A stretch of DNA of 64,000 nt, from assembly GCF_021191705.1 (NCBI RefSeq), contig NZ_JAIWPU010000007.1:19689-83688 (forward strand), given 5' to 3'. The notes below the pieces were generated by a model. That model did no database searches. It worked only from the letters and a program-made list of their open reading frames with translations, and was not told where the DNA came from. Shown in pieces: positions 32,949 through 41,889 of this stretch. The position numbers were made by a program, and so were the translations under genes. The stretch is from Proluteimonas flavola (GTDB lineage Bacteria > Pseudomonadota > Gammaproteobacteria > Xanthomonadales > Xanthomonadaceae). The first letter of the stretch is position 1. Each line of letters starts with the position of its first letter.

Positions 32949-35900
32949 GCATCGCCGAACTGAGCCTGCGGCGTCCGGTCACGACCATCATGTGCTTCGT
33001 GTCGATGGTCGTCATCGGCCTGATGGCCGCGGTGCGGCTGCCGCTCGAGGCGCTGCCCGACATCTCGGCGCCGTTCCTGTTCGTGCAACTGCCCTACGCC
33101 GGATCGACGCCGGCCGAAGCCGAACAGAACCTGCTGCGGCCGGCGGAGGAGACGCTGGCGACGATGAGCGGCATCAAGCGCATGCGCGGCCAAGCGAACG
33201 CCGACGGCGCCGGCGTGTTCCTGGAGTTCAGCGACTGGGACCGCGACATCGCGATCAGCGCGGCGGAGGCACGCGAACGCATCGACGCGATCCGCGGAGA
33301 TCTGCCCGACGACTTCCGCCGCTACTTCGTCCACAAATGGTCGAGCAGTGACGAGCCGGTGCTGCGGCTGAGGCTGGCGGCGAACGTGGACCTCTCCGGC
33401 AGCTACGAGCTGATCGATCGCCAACTCAGACGCCGTCTCGAACGGGTGCCCGGCGTGGCGCGTGTCGAGATCAGCGGCGCGCCGCCGAACGAGGTCGAGA
33501 TCGCGGTCCAGCCTGATCGCCTGACCGCGCACGGGATCGAGCTCAACGAACTGGCGACGCGGCTGCGCGCGCTGAACTTCTCGGTCTCGGCCGGGCAGAT
33601 CCTCGACGGCGACCAGCGGCTGCGGGTGCAGCCGGTCGGCGAGATCCACGACCTGCAGCAGTTGCGCGACCTGGTCATCGACCAGCGCGGCCTGCGGCTT
33701 TCGGACATCGCCGACGTGCGCTTCAAGCCGCAGCGCATGGACTACGGGCGCCGCCTGGACGGACGCGCGGCAGTGGGCCTGGAGATCTACAAGGAACGCG
33801 ACGCCAACCTCGTGGAGGTGTCGCGAGCCGTCCTGTCCGAAGTCGAAGCCGCGCGCAGTGAGCCGGGGCTGGAGGACATCGACGTCAAGATCACCCAGAA
33901 CATGGGCGAGGAGGTCACGTCCTCGCTGCTGGAGCTGGTCGAGGCCGGCGCGATCGGCCTGGTGCTGTCGATCATCGTGCTGTACTTCTTCCTGCGCCAC
34001 TGGCCGTCGACGTTGATGGTCACGCTGGCCATTCCGATCTGCTTCGTCATCACCCTCGGCTTCATGCACTTCTTCGACGTCACGCTCAACGTGCTGTCGC
34101 TGATGGGCCTGCTGCTCGCGGTCGGCATGCTGGTCGACAACGCCGTGGTGGTGGTGGAGAGCATCTACCAGGAACGCGAACGCATGCCCGACCAGCCGTG
34201 GCTGGCCTCGGTGCTGGGCACGCGCCATGTCGCGATCGCGCTGTCGGCCGGCACGCTGTGCCACTGCATCGTGTTCGTGCCGAACCTGCTGGGCGAGACC
34301 AACAACATCAGCATCTTCATGAACCAGTTGGCGATCACCATTTCGGTGTCGTTGCTGGCGTCGTGGCTGGTCGCGGTGAGTCTGATCCCGATGATGTCGG
34401 CGCGCATGAAGACGCCGCCTGCAGTCGCGCGTCCGGACGGACTGATCCCACGCATGCAACGCCGTTATGCGCGTGTTCTGCGCTGGTCGCTGGAACATCG
34501 TGGCTGGAGCGTGTTCGGCATCCTGCTGGTCGTCGCGGTCAGTCTGGTGCCGATGACCCAGACCAAGTTCGACATGTTCGGCGGCGGCAGCGGCGGCAAG
34601 GAGATCCAGATCTACTACCAGTGGAAGGGCAGCTACAACCTGCAGCAGCGTTCCGACGAAGTGCGCCGCTTCGAGACCTTCCTCGACGAGAACCGCGAGA
34701 CCTACCGCATCCGGCAGATCTATTCCTGGTTCGGTGAGGGCAACGACTCCGGCACGATGGTGACGTTCAACGACGACGTCGGCGACACCAAGGCGCTGTC
34801 GGAAGCCATCAGCCAGGCGCTGCCGAAATCGGCGCGCGCCGAAGTGGGCGTGCGCGGTGGCAGCCAGGGCGGTGGCGCGCAGGGCGGGCAGGGCGTGCAG
34901 GTGCAATTGGTCGGCGATTCGAGCCAGGTGCTGCGCGAACTCGCCGATGGCGTGATCCCCCTGCTGTCGGCGCACCCGGCGCTGCGCGACGTGCGCGTGG
35001 ACGCGGGCGATCTCAACCAGGAGCTCAACATCCGCGTCGACCGCGACCGCGCGGCGGCGTTCGGCTTCAGCGCCGAACAGGTGTCGAGCTTCGTAGGCCT
35101 GGCGCTGCGCGGCAGCCAGCTGCGCGAGTTCCGCCGCGGCGAAGACGAGGTGCCGGTGTGGGTCCGCTTCGCCGGCGCCGAGCAGTACAGCGAGACCGAC
35201 ATCGCCAGCTTCATGGTGCGCGCGCCCGATGGCCGCAGCGTGCCGTTGACGAGCCTGGTGGAGATGCGCGTGGAACCCGCGGCCAACCGCATCACGCGTG
35301 TCGACCGCCAGACCTCGCTCACCCTGCAGGCCAACCTGGCCGGCGACACGACGATGCCCGACGCGCGCAAGGCGCTCGAGCAGACCCTCGACAGCGTCGC
35401 ATTCCCCGCGGGCTACGGTTACACGTTCACGGGGAGCGGCTTCGAGGACGACGCCGCCGCGAGCCGGCAGATGCTGTTCAACCTGCTGATCGCGATGATC
35501 ATGATCTACGTGGTGATGGCGGCGGTGTTCGAATCGCTGCTGTTCCCGGCGGCGATCATGAGCTGCGTGGTGTTCTCGGTGTTCGGCGTGTTCTGGCTGT
35601 TCTGGCTCACCGGCACCTCGTTCACCGTGATGGCCTTCATCGGCATCCTGGTGCTGATGGGCGTGGTGGTGAACAACGGCATCATCATGGTCGAGCACAT
35701 CAACAACCTGCGCCGGCGCGGCATGTCGCGGCTCGATGCGCTGGTCGAAGGCAGCCGCGAACGCCTGCGCCCGATCCTGATGACGATGGGCACGGCGATC
35801 CTGGCGATGATCCCGATCTCGCTCAGCGACACCGTGGTGCTCGGCGGCCTGGCCTACTCGCCGATGGCCCGCGCGGTGGCCGGTGGCCTGGCGTTCTCGA

Positions 35901-36025
35901 CCGTGGTCAGCCTGCTGTTCCTGCCGACGATCTACGCGATCCTCGACGACATGCGCCACGGCAGCGTGCGGCTGATCCGGCGTGCGCGGGGTGTACAGGG
36001 GCAGACGGCTGTGACGGTGGGCTGA
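32945..36025 (+). CDS. RND efflux permease, subunit 2 (altered proton relay)
   Basis: A 1026-residue RND protein of normal length with 12 predicted helices and two large periplasmic loops. The TM4 motif is G-M-L-V-D398-N399-A-V-V-V-V-E, so the second Asp of the AcrB-type pair is Asn. In TM10 the Lys is replaced by Asn910 (G-V-V-V-N-N-G-I-I-M-V-E). Residues known to be needed for proton coupling in AcrB are therefore missing, while subunit 1 keeps them. This suggests a heteromer in which only subunit 1 drives transport, or a distinct RND subfamily. Its ATG overlaps the stop of subunit 1 (ATGA), favouring equal expression. Confidence 0.93.
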   Translation: MSIAELSLRRPVTTIMCFVSMVVIGLMAAVRLPLEALPDISAPFLFVQLPYAGSTPAEAEQNLLRPAEETLATMSGIKRMRGQANADGAGVFLEFSDWDRDIAISAAEARERIDAIRGDLPDDFRRYFVHKWSSSDEPVLRLRLAANVDLSGSYELIDRQLRRRLERVPGVARVEISGAPPNEVEIAVQPDRLTAHGIELNELATRLRALNFSVSAGQILDGDQRLRVQPVGEIHDLQQLRDLVIDQRGLRLSDIADVRFKPQRMDYGRRLDGRAAVGLEIYKERDANLVEVSRAVLSEVEAARSEPGLEDIDVKITQNMGEEVTSSLLELVEAGAIGLVLSIIVLYFFLRHWPSTLMVTLAIPICFVITLGFMHFFDVTLNVLSLMGLLLAVGMLVDNAVVVVESIYQERERMPDQPWLASVLGTRHVAIALSAGTLCHCIVFVPNLLGETNNISIFMNQLAITISVSLLASWLVAVSLIPMMSARMKTPPAVARPDGLIPRMQRRYARVLRWSLEHRGWSVFGILLVVAVSLVPMTQTKFDMFGGGSGGKEIQIYYQWKGSYNLQQRSDEVRRFETFLDENRETYRIRQIYSWFGEGNDSGTMVTFNDDVGDTKALSEAISQALPKSARAEVGVRGGSQGGGAQGGQGVQVQLVGDSSQVLRELADGVIPLLSAHPALRDVRVDAGDLNQELNIRVDRDRAAAFGFSAEQVSSFVGLALRGSQLREFRRGEDEVPVWVRFAGAEQYSETDIASFMVRAPDGRSVPLTSLVEMRVEPAANRITRVDRQTSLTLQANLAGDTTMPDARKALEQTLDSVAFPAGYGYTFTGSGFEDDAAASRQMLFNLLIAMIMIYVVMAAVFESLLFPAAIMSCVVFSVFGVFWLFWLTGTSFTVMAFIGILVLMGVVVNNGIIMVEHINNLRRRGMSRLDALVEGSRERLRPILMTMGTAILAMIPISLSDTVVLGGLAYSPMARAVAGGLAFSTVVSLLFLPTIYAILDDMRHGSVRLIRRARGVQGQTAVTVG

Positions 36026-36215
36026 TCCGCCCATCCGAAGTCTGGCGCCGGAAACGGCGCCGGACGGATGCACGGGGTCGGCTTGTGCCGGAGACTTTTG
36101 GACAGCCGTTCGTCCCGATGCACGCTGCGGTCCGGCGCCTGACCCTGCCATCTGCTCTGCGCATGCTCGGGAGGATGCGCCGGTTCTGCGCGAACCAGGA
36201 TCGCGATCCTCTTTC

Positions 36216-36240
36216 CGTCATTCCGGCGAAAGCTCGAATC
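36216..36240. repeat. Degenerate REP-like half element
   Basis: CGTCATTCCGGCG followed by AAAGCTCGAATC repeats the left arm of the perfect palindrome at 63277-63306, but the right arm is degraded. It lies 13 bases after the... end side of the TraB-family gene, in the 227-base gap after the RND operon, which otherwise shows nothing recognisable. Confidence 0.45.
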
Positions 36241-36252
36241 CGCCGCGACCTG

Positions 36253-37485
36253 TCAGGAGAACACTTTCCCCGCGATCCGCAGCCCGGCCACCCACACGCC
36301 GATGCTCGAACCCAGATTGGTCAGCAGGAAACTCAGGATGGTCCGCGAGACGCGATTGCGGTACCAGCCGCGCAGCGTGCCGGTATCGTCGCGCAGGGAC
36401 AGGAAATCGCCGTACGCCGGCTTGCGGATGTAGGCCTCGACCAGTGCACTGAAGAGGCCGGGCGAGATGCCCGGCGGTCGAATCGGCTTCAGTGGTGAGG
36501 CGATCGCCGCGGCGAGGATGCCGAGCGGGTGCGAGAGTGCGGCCAATGCGCCGAGCGCTGCGAAGCCGGCGGTGATGACGACCCACTCCTTGACCAGTTG
36601 CCGTCCCAGTTCCGTGCCGCCCTGGTAGTAGCCCCAGCCGATCATCGCCAGGATCAGCAGCGTGATCGCGGTCATGATCCACTTCAGGCCGTTGCCGGCC
36701 GGCGCGTGCTCGAGTTCCTCGCGCGTCTGCGCCGGCGCACGGGTGTCATCGGCAAGATGACGCGCGAGCCCTGCAAGATGACCGGCGCCGACCACCGCCA
36801 GCACCTCGCGCGCATCGCCTGCCTGCTCGCGCAGCTTCGCGGCCATGTAGCGGTCGCGCTCGGCGATGACCGCTTCGTACAGCTGCGGGCTGCTCTTGGC
36901 GAATTCGCCGAAGCTCGATTCGAGCATGTCGCCCTGCTTGAGCTTCTCGATTTCCTCTTCGCCGAGTTCGTCGGAGGCCAGCAGGCCGCCGAGCAGGCTG
37001 CCGATCAGCTTCATGCGGCCGAAGAAGCCGAGCGTCTTCGACGCCCGCTTGAACGTCAGGCCGACGTCGCGATCGATCAGCGCGACCGGCAGACCGCGTT
37101 CCTTGGCCAACGCGACCGCGCGCTTGAGCTCTGCGCCCGGTTCGATGCCGAGCTGTTCGGCGAGACGGCGCTGGTACGCGGCCAGCGCGAGATTGGCGGC
37201 GAACAGCGCGACGCGACCCTTGCGGATCACATCGACGAGATTGAGCTTGGCCAGCGCGTCGGGATCGCTGATCGCCTGCAGGCGCTGCGCGTCGAGTTCG
37301 ACTGCGACCGCATCGAAGGCGCCGCTGCCGATCGCGTCCTCGACCGCTTCCACGCTGACCCGCGACACATGCGCGGTGCCGAGCAGGGTGTAGCGCACGC
37401 CGTCGCGTTCGACGATCGCATGCGGCTGCGACTGCCACGACGTGGCGCCATCGGGCGTCAGCGCGCCGGTCATCGGTTCGGTCAT
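36253..37485 (-). CDS. TraB family membrane protein
   Basis: A 410-residue protein of the TraB/PrgY/GumN superfamily. The N-terminal domain has G-T-A-H-V-S (36-41), V-A-V-E-L-D-A-Q-R (about 60) and the second-repeat V-V-G-A-G-H-L-A-G-L near 230; these GxxH and E residues form the presumed metal-dependent active site. The C-terminal third has at least three membrane helices (W-I-M-T-A-I-T-L-L and following). Relatives include pheromone shutdown and TIKI-type metalloproteases, but no bacterial substrate is known for this subtype. It starts four bases after the GNAT gene, as third gene of an aguB-GNAT-traB operon. Confidence 0.85.
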   Translation of the reverse strand: MTEPMTGALTPDGATSWQSQPHAIVERDGVRYTLLGTAHVSRVSVEAVEDAIGSGAFDAVAVELDAQRLQAISDPDALAKLNLVDVIRKGRVALFAANLALAAYQRRLAEQLGIEPGAELKRAVALAKERGLPVALIDRDVGLTFKRASKTLGFFGRMKLIGSLLGGLLASDELGEEEIEKLKQGDMLESSFGEFAKSSPQLYEAVIAERDRYMAAKLREQAGDAREVLAVVGAGHLAGLARHLADDTRAPAQTREELEHAPAGNGLKWIMTAITLLILAMIGWGYYQGGTELGRQLVKEWVVITAGFAALGALAALSHPLGILAAAIASPLKPIRPPGISPGLFSALVEAYIRKPAYGDFLSLRDDTGTLRGWYRNRVSRTILSFLLTNLGSSIGVWVAGLRIAGKVFS

Positions 37486-37489
37486 CGGG

Positions 37490-38020
37490 TCATTCGTCTT
37501 CAGGAGGAGTGGCGGCGCCGTCGCCGAGGGCGCGCTGCATCAGGATGGTGTCGAGCCAGCGCCCGTGCTTGCGGCCGGAACCGGGCAGCACGCCGACGGT
37601 CGTAAAGCCGAGCCGCTGGTGGAACTGCACCGAAGGTCCGTCGAGCGGCGGGCCGATCACCGCCATCATCTGCCGGAAGCCACGCTGCGTGCACAGTTCG
37701 ATCAGCCGATCCATCAACATGCGGCCGATGCCATGGCCATGCTGTGCGTGCTCGACGTAGACCGAGCTCTCGACCGTGAAGCGGTAGCCGATGCGCGTGC
37801 GGAATCCGCCGGCGTAGGCGTAGCCGGCGAACACGCCGTCGCGGATCGCGACGATGTAGGGATGGCCGGCCGCACGGATGCTCGACCAGCGGCGCCGCAT
37901 CTCGTCGACGTCGGGCGCGTCGTATTCGTAGGTCGCCACGCCGTCCGCGACTTCGCGGGCGTAGAGCGCGGTGATGGCGTCGAGATCGGCTTCGACGGCG
38001 TCGCGGAGTTCGAGGGGCAT
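37490..38020 (-). CDS. GNAT family N-acetyltransferase (phosphinothricin acetyltransferase-like)
   Basis: A 176-residue cytoplasmic acetyltransferase. The acetyl-CoA loop is H-A-Q-H-G-H-G-I-G-R-M-L, and other family marks are S-S-V-Y-V-E, V-Q-F-H-Q-R-L-G-F and the C-terminal G-R-W-L-D-T-I-L-M-Q. This matches the PAT/MnaT group, whose members acetylate phosphinothricin, methionine sulfone or related amino acids. It lies four bases after aguB, so a role in amine or amino-acid modification is possible but unproven. Confidence 0.85.
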   Translation of the reverse strand: MPLELRDAVEADLDAITALYAREVADGVATYEYDAPDVDEMRRRWSSIRAAGHPYIVAIRDGVFAGYAYAGGFRTRIGYRFTVESSVYVEHAQHGHGIGRMLMDRLIELCTQRGFRQMMAVIGPPLDGPSVQFHQRLGFTTVGVLPGSGRKHGRWLDTILMQRALGDGAATPPEDE

Positions 38021-38024
38021 CGGA

Positions 38025-38927
38025 TCAGTCGATGTAGCGCTTGAGCAGGTCGCCGTAGGCGTCGATGCGGCGGTCGCGCAGGAATGGCCAGATGCGGCGC
38101 ACGTGTTCGCTGCGGCCCAGATCCACGTCGCAGGTCAGCGCGGTCGGATCGGTACCCGCTTGCGCGAGGAATTCGCCCTGCGGACCGAGCACGTGGCTGT
38201 TGCCCCAGAAATCGATGCCGGCCGCGCCGGTCGGCGACGGTTCGTGGCCGACGCGATTGCACGAGAGCACCGGCAGTCCGTTGGCGACCGCGTGGCCGCG
38301 GTGGCTGAGGATCCAGGCATCGCGCTGGCGGGTCTTCTCGTCGTCGCCATCGGTCGGATCCCAGCCGATCGCAGTCGGATACAGCAGCAGATCCGCACCC
38401 GCCAGCGCCATCAGGCGCGCGGCTTCCGGGTACCACTGGTCCCAGCACACGAGCAGGCCGAGCCGGCCGACCGAGGTATCGATCGGCTTGAAGCCGATGT
38501 CGCCGGGGGTGAAATAGAACTTCTCGTAGAAGCCCGGATCGTCGGGGATGTGCATCTTGCGGTACTTGCCCGCCGTGCTGCCGTCCGCGTCGAAGACCAC
38601 GCCCGTGTTGTGGTACAGCCCCGCGGCGCGGCGCTCGAACAGCGAACTGACCAGCACCACCTTGTGCTGCTTCGCCAGTGCGGCGAGACGCTCGGTGCTC
38701 GGGCCGGGAATCGGCTCGGCAAGATCGAATTCGTCGACCGACTCGTGCTGGCAGAAATAGGCGCCGTTGTGCAGCTCTTGCAGCAGCACGAGCTTTGCGC
38801 CCTGTTTCGCGGCCTCGGCGACACGCGCTTCGATGATCGACAGGTTGGCGTCGGCATTGCCGGCGCCCTGGTCGATGACGGCGCGCTCCTGGATCAGCGC
38901 GACGGGCAACGTGGTCTTGCGGGACAT
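38025..38927 (-). CDS. aguB: N-carbamoylputrescine amidase
   Basis: AguB hydrolyses N-carbamoylputrescine to putrescine, CO2 and ammonia, the second step after AguA. From ATG 38927 the 300-residue protein is a nitrilase-superfamily enzyme with the Glu51-Lys124-Cys161 triad: L-L-Q-E-L-H-N, Y-R-K-M-H-I-P-D-D-P and L-V-C-W-D-Q-W-Y-P-E. The H-N-G-A-Y-F and D-D-P-G-F-Y-E-K-F-Y-F segments are specific to this subfamily. aguA lies 201 bases upstream on the same strand. Confidence 0.95.
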   Translation of the reverse strand: MSRKTTLPVALIQERAVIDQGAGNADANLSIIEARVAEAAKQGAKLVLLQELHNGAYFCQHESVDEFDLAEPIPGPSTERLAALAKQHKVVLVSSLFERRAAGLYHNTGVVFDADGSTAGKYRKMHIPDDPGFYEKFYFTPGDIGFKPIDTSVGRLGLLVCWDQWYPEAARLMALAGADLLLYPTAIGWDPTDGDDEKTRQRDAWILSHRGHAVANGLPVLSCNRVGHEPSPTGAAGIDFWGNSHVLGPQGEFLAQAGTDPTALTCDVDLGRSEHVRRIWPFLRDRRIDAYGDLLKRYID

Positions 38928-39087
38928 GGATTCGAACCCTCTGGGGATGGCGGCAATGCTAACGCGGCGCTGTGTGCGGGCAGATAAACGCGTCGATGTG
39001 CACGGAGCGGCATGCGGCGCCATTCATTGCGTGCGAGGCCAGGCCCTTGCTGAGGCGCGAATGGGAACCGGAACGGGCGAAGCCGGG

Positions 39088-39116
39088 GCCCGAAGTCCGC
39101 ATCGCAAACTTCGGGC
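39088..39116. terminator. Hairpin between aguA and aguB
   Basis: A 9-bp stem GCCCGAAGT (39088-39096) and ACTTCGGGC (39108-39116) with an 11-base loop lies just after the aguA stop. On the minus strand no T-run follows, so it may be only a partial terminator or 3'-end stabiliser within the agu transcript. Confidence 0.4.
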
Positions 39117-39128
39117 GTCTTTCCCGCA

Positions 39129-40184
39129 TCAGCCGGGATGCTCGTCCCGCAGCAGGCCGATCGGCAGCTGCATGGTGATGCAGTGCAGGCTGCCGTTCTG
39201 CCAGATCAGCGGGCGGCACGGCACCTGCACGATCTCGCGACCGGGATGGGCCTGCGCGAGCACGGCGGCCGCGGCGTCGTCCGCCGGATCGCCGTAGGCC
39301 GGCATCAGCACCGCGCCATTGAGGATCAGGTAGTTCGCATAGCTCGCGGCGAGACGGCGGCCGTTGTCGAGCACCGGCTGCGCCCACGGCAGCGGAAACA
39401 GCCGGTACGGCGCGCCATTGCGCGTGCGCAGCGCGGCGATCTCGTCGGCCATCGCCTGCAGTTCGGCGTGGTGTGGATCGGCGATGTCGTCGCAGGCCTG
39501 GAACACGATCGCGTCGTCCGGCGCAAAGCGGGCGAGGGTGTCGATGTGCGCGTCCGTGTCGTCGCCTTCGAGATAGCCGTGGTCGAGCCACAGCACACGA
39601 TCCTGCGCCAGCCAGGCCGACAGCTTCGCGGTCAATGCGTCGCGCGAGGCGTCGGGATGGCGCTCGTGCAGGCATCGCCAGGTCGTCAGCAGCGTGCCGG
39701 CGCCGTCGGTCTCGATCGCGCCGCCTTCGAGTGCGAAGTCGATCTCGCGTCGCTGCGCTGCAGCGTCGAACACGCCGGCTGCATGCAGATGACCGACCAG
39801 CAGATCGTCCCGGCTCGCATCGAACTTGCCGCCCCAGCCGGTGAAGCGGAAATCGTTGAGCAGGAAGGCGTCATCGCCACGGCGCAGCGAGATCGGCCCG
39901 GAATCGCGCAGCCAGGTGTCGTCATAGGCCGCTTCGACGAAACGCACGCGCGCCATGTTGATGCGGTTCGATGCCAGGCGCACGTAGGCGTAGCTCTGGA
40001 TGTCCTCGTCCGGCACGCAGATCACGACCGGCTGGAAGCGGGCGATCGCCGCGACCAGCGCGATGTACGTGTCTTCGACCTCGCCCAGGCGCGCGGCCCA
40101 GTCGGTGTCTTCGTTCGGCCAGGCGATCAGGATCGCGGACTGGGGTTCCCACTCCGCGGGGAAGCGCAATGCGTGTTCGGTCAT
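39129..40184 (-). CDS. aguA: Agmatine deiminase
   Basis: AguA converts agmatine to N-carbamoylputrescine and ammonia. The 351-residue protein is a guanidino-modifying enzyme of the PPAD family: F-P-A-E-W-E-P-Q at the N-terminus, D-D-T-W-L-R-D-S-G-P substrate loop, L-E-G-G-A-I-E-T-D-G, the catalytic His in D-H-G-Y-L-E-G-D-D-T-D-A-H and the nucleophile Cys in G-S-L-H-C-I-T. ATG 40184 gives the usual start; the longer upstream frame is rejected. It lies five bases after the exported-protein gene and upstream of aguB. No arginine decarboxylase is in the window. Confidence 0.95.
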   Translation of the reverse strand: MTEHALRFPAEWEPQSAILIAWPNEDTDWAARLGEVEDTYIALVAAIARFQPVVICVPDEDIQSYAYVRLASNRINMARVRFVEAAYDDTWLRDSGPISLRRGDDAFLLNDFRFTGWGGKFDASRDDLLVGHLHAAGVFDAAAQRREIDFALEGGAIETDGAGTLLTTWRCLHERHPDASRDALTAKLSAWLAQDRVLWLDHGYLEGDDTDAHIDTLARFAPDDAIVFQACDDIADPHHAELQAMADEIAALRTRNGAPYRLFPLPWAQPVLDNGRRLAASYANYLILNGAVLMPAYGDPADDAAAAVLAQAHPGREIVQVPCRPLIWQNGSLHCITMQLPIGLLRDEHPG

Positions 40185-40188
40185 GGAC

Positions 40189-40530
40189 TCAACGGATGGC
40201 GGGCTTGGGGCCGATCTCCGACGCCGTGGCGCGGTTGGCGACGGTGTCGATGACCCGGTTGCGCTCGAAATAGACGGTGAAGGTGGGATAGACCCAGCGA
40301 TTGATCGTCGGCCATTGGCGCTTCTGGCCGCCACGCGGGTCCAGGCGCTCGCTCGGTGCGCCGAAGCGGGCCTCGACGTCCGCCATCGACATGCCGCGCG
40401 CCGGCACACCGACGCCCGTGGCCTGCCTGGTGCGGTCGACAAGCAGCGTGTCCGCGGACGCGGGCAGGCTGGCGAGCAGCGCGCAGCTCAGCACGGTGCC
40501 TGCGAGGATCGAAGCGAGGGAACGCGACAT
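40189..40530 (-). CDS. Small exported protein, possible BamE/SmpA-like fold
   Basis: ATG 40530 has GGAG upstream and gives 113 residues with a clear signal peptide (about 1-27, ending L-P-A-S-A-D). The mature part, [13 protein letters not shown], then [17 protein letters not shown], follows the pattern of SmpA/BamE-like modules (helix, FGxP, beta strands), though no lipid site is present. It sits directly before aguA with a five-base gap. No function can be assigned. Confidence 0.65.
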   Translation of the reverse strand: MSRSLASILAGTVLSCALLASLPASADTLLVDRTRQATGVGVPARGMSMADVEARFGAPSERLDPRGGQKRQWPTINRWVYPTFTVYFERNRVIDTVANRATASEIGPKPAIR

Positions 40531-40652
40531 GGCGGGGACTCCTGGGCAGGACAGCGACGGGATGGCGAGGGCGCCGGAACAGCGCACGCGCCTGTTTAGC
40601 AGAATTCGCGCGACGGTGATGCCGACGCGGGGCGGCGGGCGCCCCAAACGAA

Positions 40653-40678
40653 GAAAGGCCGCATCGCTGCGGCCTTTC
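40653..40678. terminator. Terminator downstream of rpmJ
   Basis: A perfect 11-bp stem GAAAGGCCGCA (40653-40663), loop TCGC, TGCGGCCTTTC (40668-40678). On the minus strand the end of the stem and following bases form a T-rich CTTTCTT tract, as expected for termination after rpmJ. Confidence 0.75.
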
Positions 40679-40714
40679 TCGCGTGCATGCCGCTTGCGCG
40701 GCAGCAACGCGTCT

Positions 40715-40840
<126 letters not shown>

Positions 40841-40879
40841 GGTGAACCTCTGGGATGGGATACGAACAGCAAGCCGGCT

Positions 40880-40909
40880 ATTCTAGCGGCTCTTTCCCCC
40901 ACGATTCAA
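40880..40909 (-). promoter_or_regulatory. rpmJ promoter
   Basis: On the minus strand TTGAAT (40909-40904), an 18-base spacer and TAGAAT (40885-40880). The -35 matches four of six bases and the -10 five of six. The leader would be about 33 bases. Confidence 0.55.
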
Positions 40910-40957
40910 GCGCTTGGGTGTTCGTCCGCGGACACGGCCCCGGCGCAGGAGATGCAG

Positions 40958-41635
40958 ATGACGGCGACGGTGCCGGTTTTGACGATCGACGGGCCTTCGG
41001 GTTCCGGCAAGGGCACCATCAGCCGCGCGGTCGCGCAGCAGCTGGGTTGGCATTATCTCGATTCCGGCGCTCTGTATCGCGCGGTCGGCGTGGCGGCGGG
41101 CTGGGCCGACCTCGATCTCGACGACGGCGGTGCCCTGGTGCGCTGCACCTTCGATACGACCATCGCGTTCGACGAAAGCGGCGACGAGCTGCGCGTGCTG
41201 GTCAACGGCCACGACGCCACCGACGAACTGCGGACCGAAACCGCGGGCGCCGCCGCCTCGGCGATTGCCGCGATTCCCGAGGTCCGCGCCGCGCTCAAGG
41301 ACCGGCAGCGTGCATTCAGGGTCGCGCCGGGCCTGGTCGCCGATGGCCGCGACATGGGCACGGTGATCTTCCCGGATGCCGGCTGGAAGGTGTTCCTGAC
41401 CGCGAGCGCCGAGGAGCGGGCGGACCGGCGCTATAAGCAGTTGAAGAACAAGGGGGTTTCGGTGACAATGGACGGTCTGCTGCGCGAGATCCTCGCCCGC
41501 GACGCCCGCGATGCCAACCGCGCGGTGGCGCCGTTGCGGCCGGCCGAAGACGCCGTCCGGATCGACACCACCGGCCAGGGCATCGAAGCCGTCGTCGAAC
41601 GGGTGCTCGCGTTGCTGCCCGAACGCAACGCCTGA
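40958..41635 (+). CDS. cmk: Cytidylate kinase
   Basis: Cmk phosphorylates CMP and dCMP. ATG 40958 lies six bases after AGGAG and is preferred over ATG 40952, which abuts that site. The 225-residue protein has the P-loop G-P-S-G-S-G-K-G-T, the Y-L-D-S-G-A-L-Y-R motif, [11 protein letters not shown] and the [13 protein letters not shown] segment. It precedes rpsA, the usual proteobacterial order. Confidence 0.95.
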   Translation: MTATVPVLTIDGPSGSGKGTISRAVAQQLGWHYLDSGALYRAVGVAAGWADLDLDDGGALVRCTFDTTIAFDESGDELRVLVNGHDATDELRTETAGAAASAIAAIPEVRAALKDRQRAFRVAPGLVADGRDMGTVIFPDAGWKVFLTASAEERADRRYKQLKNKGVSVTMDGLLREILARDARDANRAVAPLRPAEDAVRIDTTGQGIEAVVERVLALLPERNA

Positions 41636-41889
41636 CCGGTCCAGGGTCGGGCGTCTGCTGCAGGCCGCGGTGGTCCGTTTCGGGCCGCTTCGGCGTTGTC
41701 GAAAGTGTCACGTTCCATCGCTGTACCGCTGCACCCATGTCGGCGTCCGGAATCGCTCCGGCCGCCGGTTCCATCCACCTCAACACTCACGGCCCTGCAA
41801 TCCCGCGACGGCCGACCAACGGGTGGACTGCCGGCACTCCGCGCTGACAAGGCGCCGCCACGCAGTCTGAGTCAACCAGGTATCTACCA

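Noticed and set aside
32873..36151. 1092-codon open frame on the minus strand opposite RND permease 2
   Set aside because: Same reason: antisense shadow of a real transporter gene with no protein-like motifs.
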